Shown: positions 58,524 through 64,000 of the stretch, piece after piece | How the letters are laid out: each line of letters opens with the position of its first letter | How positions within the stretch are numbered: the first letter of the stretch is position 1 | DNA from: JBCCXL01 sp039191605 | Lineage (GTDB): Bacteria > Acidobacteriota > Thermoanaerobaculia > Multivoradales > JAHZIX01 | Reading direction: 5' to 3' | DNA length: 64,000 nt | Assembly (NCBI GenBank): GCA_039191605.1 | Contig: JBCCXL010000003.1 | Coordinates: forward strand, 327,817 to 391,816 | Program-made: the position numbers and the translations under genes | Notes under the pieces: generated by a model | Seen by the model: only the letters and a program-made list of their open reading frames with translations | Told to the model about the DNA's origin: nothing | The model's database searches: none

Positions 58524-59942
58524 ATGTGCGGCATTTTCGGCATTGACGGCGACCCAGGGATGGAGGAGGCCGCGGCGAAGATGGCCTATCTCGGTCTCTA
58601 CGCGCTGCAGCATCGGGGTCAGGAGAGCACCGGGATCGTTTCCTGGGATGGCTCTCAGCTCCACCTCAAGCGAGGGATGGGAGAGGTGGCGGATATCTTC
58701 AAGCAAGAAGATCTCGCGCGACTGCCGGGCTATCGGGCAGCCGGGCACACCCGCTATTCGACCGCTGGATCCAGCGCCGTAACCAACGCTCAGCCCATCG
58801 TCGTCAAGACATCGATGGGGCCTCTGGCGATCATTCACAACGGCAATTTGGTGAATGACCGGCGATTGCGCTCGGATCTCGAGGCGGACGGCTCGATTTT
58901 TCAGACCACCAGCGATACCGAGGTGATCCTGCACCTGATGGCGAGGAATCCCCGGGCGGACGTGGTGGAGTCGCTAATGACCGCGTTGGCGCGCGTGCAG
59001 GGAGCGTATTCGCTGTTGTTGGTCTCGTCTCAAGGGCTGATCGCCGCCCGCGATCCCAACGGGTTCCGCCCGCTGGCCATCGGGCGCCAAGAGGGGACTG
59101 GCGCCGCCTGCTTCGCTTCCGAGACCTGCGCCTTCGACTTGCTCGGAGCGGTCCTGGAGAGGGAGCTGGAGCCGGGGGAGGTGGTGGTCAGCCGCGGCGG
59201 GGAGCTCGAGAGCTACCGCTTGCCGGTGGTTCCAGAGCCCAGCCGCTGTGCCTTCGAGCATGTCTACTTCGCCCGTCCTGACAGCAATATCTTTGGGCGT
59301 GAGGTGGCCGCAGCGCGAAAGATGATGGGGGCGGCTCTGGCGCGATCTGCTCCGGTACCGGCGGATGTGGTGGTTCCGGTTCCTGATTCCGGCGTCTTCG
59401 CGGCGCTGGGGTACGCGAGGGAATCCGGCCTGCCCTTCGAATTCGGCTTGATTCGCAACCATTATGTGGGGCGGACCTTCATCCAGCCGGGGCAGTCGAT
59501 TCGCGACTTCAGCGTGAAGGTGAAGCTCAACCCTGTTCGGGGGCTCATCGAGGGGCGGCGGGTCATCCTGTTGGACGACTCGATCGTGCGGGGTACCACG
59601 TCGAGGAAAATCGTTCGCATCGTACGGGAGGCGGGGGCGCGGGAAGTGCATATGCGGATCTCCTCGCCGCCGACCGCCTATCCCTGCCATTATGGGATCA
59701 ATACTCCCCGGCGAGAGGAGCTCATCGCGTCCGCCCACGATGTGGAAGCGATCTGCGAGCACATTGGTGCCGACAGTCTGGCCTACCTATCTCTCGACGA
59801 AGTGCTGTCCTCCCTTGGGGGAGCGAAGGAGAGTTATTGCGCCGCCTGCTGGAGCGGTTCCTACCCGCTGCGGGTGGATGCGAGGAATAGCGCCCAGCAG
59901 GAGCTGTTCCCGATCCGCTCCGCGGACGACCCTGGGCTCTAA
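58524..59942 (+). CDS. purF: PurF, amidophosphoribosyltransferase
   Basis: 472 residues. The ATG at 58524 is followed at once by Cys2 (MCGIFGI), the N-terminal glutaminase nucleophile; an in-frame ATG at 58461 would block it. It makes phosphoribosylamine, the first step of purine synthesis. Glutaminase blocks: LQHRGQESTGI, GHTRYSTAGSS, IIHNGNLVND. Transferase blocks: VVPVPDSGVFAALGYA and the PRPP loop VILLDDSIVRGTTSRKIV. Cys residues equivalent to the [4Fe-4S] ligands of the Bacillus enzyme are present (CAFEHVYFARPDS, YPCHYGINTP, SYCAACWSGSYP). Confidence 0.97.
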   Translation: MCGIFGIDGDPGMEEAAAKMAYLGLYALQHRGQESTGIVSWDGSQLHLKRGMGEVADIFKQEDLARLPGYRAAGHTRYSTAGSSAVTNAQPIVVKTSMGPLAIIHNGNLVNDRRLRSDLEADGSIFQTTSDTEVILHLMARNPRADVVESLMTALARVQGAYSLLLVSSQGLIAARDPNGFRPLAIGRQEGTGAACFASETCAFDLLGAVLERELEPGEVVVSRGGELESYRLPVVPEPSRCAFEHVYFARPDSNIFGREVAAARKMMGAALARSAPVPADVVVPVPDSGVFAALGYARESGLPFEFGLIRNHYVGRTFIQPGQSIRDFSVKVKLNPVRGLIEGRRVILLDDSIVRGTTSRKIVRIVREAGAREVHMRISSPPTAYPCHYGINTPRREELIASAHDVEAICEHIGADSLAYLSLDEVLSSLGGAKESYCAACWSGSYPLRVDARNSAQQELFPIRSADDPGL

Positions 59943-59959
59943 GGGTAGCCCCCGGGCCC

Positions 59960-60874
59960 ATGCTTGCGCTGGAAACCCACGGGGAGGTTCTGCGCCTGAA
60001 GATGGCGCGCACCCTTTTTGGCAAGGCGCTGCATCGGGTCTCTGCCTATTGGGTGGACGGCTTGCTGGTCGATGCCGGGCCGCCGCCGGTGGCGAAGGCT
60101 CTGGTGGAGCTCCTGCAGCCGCGGGGGGTGAGCGCGGTGGCGGTGACTCACCATCACGAGGATCATGTTGGAGCCGCCGCTGAATACCTGAGTCGAGGAG
60201 TCCCGGTGTATGCGCCGGCGCCAGCCTTGGCGATGCTGCGCCGTGGCCCCGCCCTGCCGCTGTATCGGCGCCTGGTGTGGGGGCGAGTGGAGCCTTTCGC
60301 CGCCCAGCCCCTGGAGGAAGAGCTCGTCCATCGCGGGCGTCGCTATCGGGTGATCTCTACGCCGGGTCATGCTCACGACCACGTCGTGTTCTACGACCAG
60401 GAGCGGCGTTGGATCTTCGGGGGAGATCTCTTCGTCCACGAGAGGGTGCACTCCCTGCGGCGAATCGAGAGCGTTCATCGTCACCTGGATTCCCTGCGCA
60501 AGGTGCTCGCCCTCGACCCAGCGCCGCGGCGCTGGTTCTGTGCCCATGCTGGCGTGTTGGAGGACCCCCTGCCTCGAGTGCGGGCCAAGATCCATTTCTG
60601 GGAAGAGCTGGAGGAGCAGTCCTGGGCTCTGCTGCAGCAGGGGCTGCCGCCGGGGGCGATCGCGAGGCGGCTGCTGGGCAGGGAAGGCTTGCTCACGATG
60701 CTGTCCTTCGGTGATTTCTCCAAGCGCAATCTGATTCGAGACCTGTTGCGAGGGGCTCCGGAGAGCAGATCCGGGCAAGGGTCTGGGCCTCTGCCGGAGG
60801 CTACCGAGGAACCCTCTGCCTCTCGTCGAGATATGCTCGATGTTCCCGTTGCCGGCTCAACCGTCCATCCGTAG
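59960..60874 (+). CDS. Metallo-beta-lactamase-fold hydrolase of unknown substrate
   Basis: 304 residues. The zinc motif THHHEDHVGAAAEYL, the later GHAHDHVVFYD and the metal-bridging Asp in IFGGDLFVHE are intact. The N-terminal segment lacks a signal peptide (MLALETHGEVLRLKMARTLFGKALHRVSAYWVDGLLVDAG). The C-terminal ~70 residues form a helical LACTB2-like tail (LLQQGLPPGAIARRLLGREG...SKRNLIRDLL). It lies 17 nt after purF and 24 nt before purM, so it is part of the pur operon. A role in purine metabolism is not established. Confidence 0.85.
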   Translation: MLALETHGEVLRLKMARTLFGKALHRVSAYWVDGLLVDAGPPPVAKALVELLQPRGVSAVAVTHHHEDHVGAAAEYLSRGVPVYAPAPALAMLRRGPALPLYRRLVWGRVEPFAAQPLEEELVHRGRRYRVISTPGHAHDHVVFYDQERRWIFGGDLFVHERVHSLRRIESVHRHLDSLRKVLALDPAPRRWFCAHAGVLEDPLPRVRAKIHFWEELEEQSWALLQQGLPPGAIARRLLGREGLLTMLSFGDFSKRNLIRDLLRGAPESRSGQGSGPLPEATEEPSASRRDMLDVPVAGSTVHP

Positions 60875-60898
60875 TTGTCCTCTCTAGGAGAAGCCCTT

Positions 60899-61996
60899 GT
60901 GAGTGAGTCCGCGAAGGATCCCCAAGCCCACGATGCATACCGTCAAGCGGGGGTCGATATCGATGCCCAGGATCGGGCTCTGGAGGAAGTGAAAGTGCTG
61001 GCTCGCGGCACCTTCACCCCGGGGGTGCTGACCGAAGTTGGCTCCTTCGGCGGTCTTTTTCGTCCGGATCTGAACGGTCTGGAAGAGCCGGTGCTGGTGA
61101 GCTCGGCGGACGGTGTCGGCACCAAGTTGATGGTCTCGGCGATGGTCGGTGACTACTCGACCGTCGGTCACGACCTCGTCAACCATTGCGTCAACGACAT
61201 CCTGGTGCAGGGGGCGAGACCCCTGTTCTTCATGGACTACGTGGGGGCTGGCGTGCTCGATCCCTCGAAGGTCGTGGATCTGGTGCGTGGCGTTTCCGCT
61301 GGCTGCCGGGAGAACGGGTGCGCCCTGCTCGGGGGGGAGACCGCCGAAATGCCGGGCTTCTACCGCCCTGGAGACTACGAGCTGGTGGGCTTTATCGTGG
61401 GCCTCGCCGACCGCCAGAACTTGCTGGACGGGTCACGGGTGCAGGTGGGGGATACGCTCATCGCGCTTCCATCCGCTGGGCTCCATACCAACGGCTATTC
61501 CTTGGCTCGCCGAGTCTTCTTCGAGATTCTGGGACTCTCGGTAGAGTCGCCGCTTCCGGGGGGCGACTCTACGGTGGGTCGTCGAACCGTCGGACAGGAG
61601 CTTCTCGCTCCCCATCTTTCCTACCTAGACTGCATTTCCCCCCTGCTGGGGGACGAGGCACTCCACGCCATGGCGCATATTACCGGTGGAGGTCTCACCG
61701 ACAATTTGCCCCGTTCGCTGCCGGACGGAGCGAGGGCTGTCGTCGATCTCGATAGCTGGCAGGTGCCGGAGGTCTTCCAACTCTTAGTGGGGGCAGGACG
61801 GGTGAGTGGCGAGGAGGCTTTCCGCGTCTTCAATATGGGGGTCGGTATGGTGCTCTTCGTCGCCGCTTCGGAGCAGGAGCGAGTTCTCGCCCATCTGCGA
61901 TCTATGGGCACGGCTCCATGGGTGCTCGGCTCGGTAGAGCAAGGGGCGGATGGTGAGGCGGTGGTGTACCGGGGAGGATCGGGCGCTGGCCACTGA
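60899..61996 (+). CDS. purM: PurM, AIR synthetase
   Basis: 365 residues from a GTG at 60899 with AGGAG 8 nt upstream. It cyclises FGAM to AIR with ATP. Signatures: YRQAGVDIDAQDRALEEVK, VLVSSADGVGTKLMVS, HDLVNHCVNDILVQGARPLFFMDYVG, ALLGGETAEMPGFY, GLHTNGYSLAR, HITGGGLTDNLPRSLP and VFNMGVGMV. It is full length. Alternative starts upstream at 60875 have no ribosome site. Confidence 0.97.
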   Translation: MSESAKDPQAHDAYRQAGVDIDAQDRALEEVKVLARGTFTPGVLTEVGSFGGLFRPDLNGLEEPVLVSSADGVGTKLMVSAMVGDYSTVGHDLVNHCVNDILVQGARPLFFMDYVGAGVLDPSKVVDLVRGVSAGCRENGCALLGGETAEMPGFYRPGDYELVGFIVGLADRQNLLDGSRVQVGDTLIALPSAGLHTNGYSLARRVFFEILGLSVESPLPGGDSTVGRRTVGQELLAPHLSYLDCISPLLGDEALHAMAHITGGGLTDNLPRSLPDGARAVVDLDSWQVPEVFQLLVGAGRVSGEEAFRVFNMGVGMVLFVAASEQERVLAHLRSMGTAPWVLGSVEQGADGEAVVYRGGSGAGH

Positions 61997-62045
61997 ATCC
62001 TCTATCGCTTCGTCGGCAGTCCCGCGGCAGTCCTCCAAGGCTTCG

Positions 62046-62675
62046 TTGGCCATTCTATTGAGTGGCCGGGGGTCAAACTTCTTGGCTCTTCATCGAGCGA
62101 TCGAGGAGCGGGGCCTGCCGGCGCAGATCGCCTTAGTGGTCAGCGATCGGCCCGCCGCAGGAATTACCCATGCCCGCGATCTCGGGTTGCCGGCGGCGGT
62201 CATTCCTAGACAAGGGGAACCGAGTCGGCAAGCTCATGAGCGGAAGGTCCTCGAAGCCCTCGGTGCTGCCGGGGTGGAGTGGGTTTGCCTTGCTGGGTAT
62301 ATGCGCCTGCTCTCACCGAGCTTCGTCGCCAAGTACCCGAGGCGCATCGTCAATATCCACCCGAGCCTCCTGCCGGCTTTTCCCGGCCTCGAGGCGCAGC
62401 GCCAGGCCCTGGACCACGGGGTCAAGGTCGCTGGATGTACGGTTCATCTAGTGGATGAGGTGATGGACAACGGGCCTGTCGTGGTGCAGCGAAGCGTTCC
62501 GGTGTACGACGGCGATAGGCCGGAGGATCTGGCCGCTCGGATCCTCGAGCAGGAGCATCAGGCTTACCCGGAGGCGCTGGAGCGCTTACTTTCAGAGTCC
62601 TGGGAAGTGGAGGGTAGGCGGCTCATTTTTGGCCCTTCGACAGGCGCCGGAAGAAAAAAACAGAATAAGGGTTGA
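62046..62675 (+). CDS. purN: PurN, GAR transformylase
   Basis: 209 residues from a TTG at 62046 (AAGG 5 nt upstream). Family members start close to the LLSGRGSN motif. An ATG at 61950 would overlap purM by 47 nt. It formylates GAR using 10-formyl-THF. Signatures: ILLSGRGSNFLALHRAI, VVSDRPAAGITHARDLG, VCLAGYMRLLSPSFVAKYPRRIVNIHPSLLPAFPGLEAQRQALDHGVKVAGCTVHLVDEVMDNGPVV (the Asn-His-Asp catalytic set). It is the last gene of the pur cluster; the first rRNA promoter starts at its stop codon. Confidence 0.95.
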   Translation: MAILLSGRGSNFLALHRAIEERGLPAQIALVVSDRPAAGITHARDLGLPAAVIPRQGEPSRQAHERKVLEALGAAGVEWVCLAGYMRLLSPSFVAKYPRRIVNIHPSLLPAFPGLEAQRQALDHGVKVAGCTVHLVDEVMDNGPVVVQRSVPVYDGDRPEDLAARILEQEHQAYPEALERLLSESWEVEGRRLIFGPSTGAGRKKQNKG

Positions 62676-62700
62676 CTCCCCTGGAGGGGGTCCCTATACT
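62672..62700 (+). promoter_or_regulatory. rRNA promoter P1
   Basis: TTGACT, 17-nt spacer, TATACT. The -35 overlaps the purN stop region. It is about 745 nt upstream of the 16S start. Confidence 0.8.
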
Positions 62701-62900
62701 CCGCCTTCCTTGGTCACGGAGCCGCCTTTGAAGCGCTCCCCGCGGTCGCCGCGGACGGCCAAGAGCGCTCTTCGCGCTAGTCCGATCCTTGATAGCTTCT
62801 TTAGATCTCTTCCCCCGGTTGCTTGCCGGTGCGTCGACTCAAGTTCGCGCGCCTCACTCTTCTGCTTACAGTAGGTAGTGAAAAAAAGCAGCACAGAGGG

Positions 62901-62929
62901 TTGACAGCAAAAAGCAGTGGCTATACTCT
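62901..62929 (+). promoter_or_regulatory. rRNA promoter P2
   Basis: TTGACA (62901-62906), 17-nt spacer, TACTCT (62924-62929); an overlapping TATACT gives a 15-nt spacer. Copy A of the duplicated unit. Confidence 0.8.
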
Positions 62930-62937
62930 GCGCAGCC

Positions 62938-62962
62938 TGCCGCGAAAGCGGCAAGTTCTTTT
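62938..62962 (+). promoter_or_regulatory. 5'-end hairpin of the P2 transcript
   Basis: TGCCGC-GAAA-GCGGCA followed by AGTTCTTTT, beginning about 9 nt after the -10. It may be an attenuator or a stabiliser. Copy B has TGTCGC-GGAT-GCGACA, a compensated C-G to T-A change. Confidence 0.6.
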
Positions 62963-63065
62963 CAGAAGCCCATGCCTTTTGCTTGAGGCCCTCAGTTCGA
63001 AACAAAACGCGTCAGTGATAGCGGTAGCCGGCAACGGTTGCTGTGAAAATCTTTCGCGTTGGGGG

Positions 63066-63094
63066 TTGACAGCGAAAGTTGCAAGCGGTACTCT
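63066..63094 (+). promoter_or_regulatory. rRNA promoter P3
   Basis: TTGACA (63066-63071), 17-nt spacer, TACTCT (63089-63094). Same layout as P2. Confidence 0.8.
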
Positions 63095-63102
63095 GATCAA
63101 CC

Positions 63103-63126
63103 TGTCGCGGATGCGACAAGTTCTTT
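63103..63126 (+). promoter_or_regulatory. 5'-end hairpin of the P3 transcript
   Basis: TGTCGC-GGAT-GCGACA followed by AGTTCTTTTT. Stem pairing is preserved relative to copy A despite base changes on both arms. Confidence 0.6.
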
Positions 63127-63229
63127 TTCAGACGCTCATGCTTTCGCCTGAGCCCCTCGGTTCAAAACAAAACGAGTCAGTGATGGCAGTAGCCGGTCCG
63201 GTTGCTGTGGTTTTCTGTCGCGAGAGGGG

Positions 63230-63258
63230 TTGACAAGGTCGAACAGCTGCTTCATGAT
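63230..63258 (+). promoter_or_regulatory. rRNA promoter P4
   Basis: TTGACA (63230-63235), 17-nt spacer, CATGAT (63253-63258), a weaker -10. It lies 164 bp after P3. Confidence 0.6.
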
Positions 63259-63284
63259 TAGGGCTTGCGCCATTCGGGCGCCGG

Positions 63285-63297
63285 TTCTTTGAAAACT
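63285..63297 (+). promoter_or_regulatory. boxA antitermination element
   Basis: TTCTTTGAAAACT matches the boxA element of bacterial rRNA leaders, bound by NusB/NusE. It lies about 27 nt after P4 and 150 nt before the 16S start. Confidence 0.75.
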
Positions 63298-63410
63298 AGA
63301 TAGAGGAAACCCTAACGTCAATTCGTCAGCCATTGGCTGGTCGGTTTGAAGGCCCTGCCTTCAGGTGACTAGCCAAGATATGACGTGACAAACGAATACT
63401 CGATGATTTA

Positions 63411-63426
63411 CAGAGCTTCGGCTCTG
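63411..63426 (+). promoter_or_regulatory. UUCG-capped leader hairpin
   Basis: CAGAGC-TTCG-GCTCTG, a stable tetraloop hairpin about 20 nt before the mature 16S end, probably part of the processing region. Confidence 0.6.
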
Positions 63427-63445
63427 TGAGCATCAATCAAACTTT

Positions 63446-64000
<555 letters not shown>

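Larger units (their letters stand above)
62896..63224 (+). repeat. Duplicated ~164-bp rRNA promoter/leader unit
   Basis: Copy A (about 62896-63060) and copy B (about 63061-63224) align throughout. Each has TTGACA-17-TACTCT, a CCTGYCGC hairpin followed by AGTTCTTTT, CAGTTCGAAACAAAACG / CGGTTCAAAACAAAACG, GTCAGTGAT and GGTTGCTGTG. Copy B ends at the next TTGACA (P4), so the promoters sit 164-165 bp apart. Confidence 0.9.

Overview
This is a high-GC Gram-negative chromosome segment ending in the first ~555 nt of a 16S rRNA gene. The window has diderm traits: an RND/TolC efflux system, a TonB receptor, lipoproteins and a BamA-like barrel. It also has large PKD-type secreted proteases with a C-terminal module I associate with Acidobacteriota of the Thermoanaerobaculia/Holophagae type. 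The 16S fragment does not contradict that placement. Phylum assignment is inference, because no alignment was run.

Layout: (1) 1-2.4 kb, minus strand: a partial thiaminase-I-like lipoprotein and an aminotransferase. (2) 2.4-9.1 kb: an RND pump fused in one reading frame to a TolC-like channel, its lipoprotein adaptor and a TetR regulator; matching predicted operators lie before the adaptor and before tetR. (3) 9.3-13 kb: a small membrane protein and a DUF1800-DUF1501 pair. (4) 13.7-33 kb, the accessory part: a methyltransferase, a secreted propeller protein, a 1,683-aa protein with nine NBR1-like Ig repeats and a murein-endopeptidase (M74) tail, a divergent pair of a CsgG/FlgO-like membrane protein and a CHAT protease, a PQQ-type propeller, and two tandem paralogous trypsin-like proteases with PKD repeats. 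(5) 33-38 kb: upp, a TonB siderophore receptor and a divergent ApbE. (6) 38-48 kb, all minus: dprA-trmFO-xerC-hslV-hslU, then an LptM-like/FnIII lipoprotein, dapF and tyrS. dprA-trmFO-xerC-hslVU resembles the Firmicutes order without topA and codY. (7) 48-53 kb: a candidate structured RNA, a TPR lipoprotein, a secreted protein, and a metalloprotease/TolB/BamA-like three-part protein. (8) 53-62.7 kb: a purine operon, purS-purQ-purL-purF-purM-purN, with three metallo-beta-lactamase-fold hydrolases interspersed. (9) 62.7-64 kb: four tandem rRNA promoters, two inside a ~164-bp duplicated unit, a boxA and the 16S start.

The strongest unusual signals are: the pump-channel fusion; the CHAT / CsgG-like divergent membrane pair; the NBR1-repeat murein endopeptidase; a multi-hairpin RNA candidate at 48.1-48.26 kb; the duplicated rRNA promoter unit with covarying hairpins; and recurrent 13-16-bp tandem duplications that start at a gene's stop codon and copy it (upp, hslU, the DUF1800 gene, a protease gene). 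Matching 15-bp repeats sit inside trmFO and dprA.
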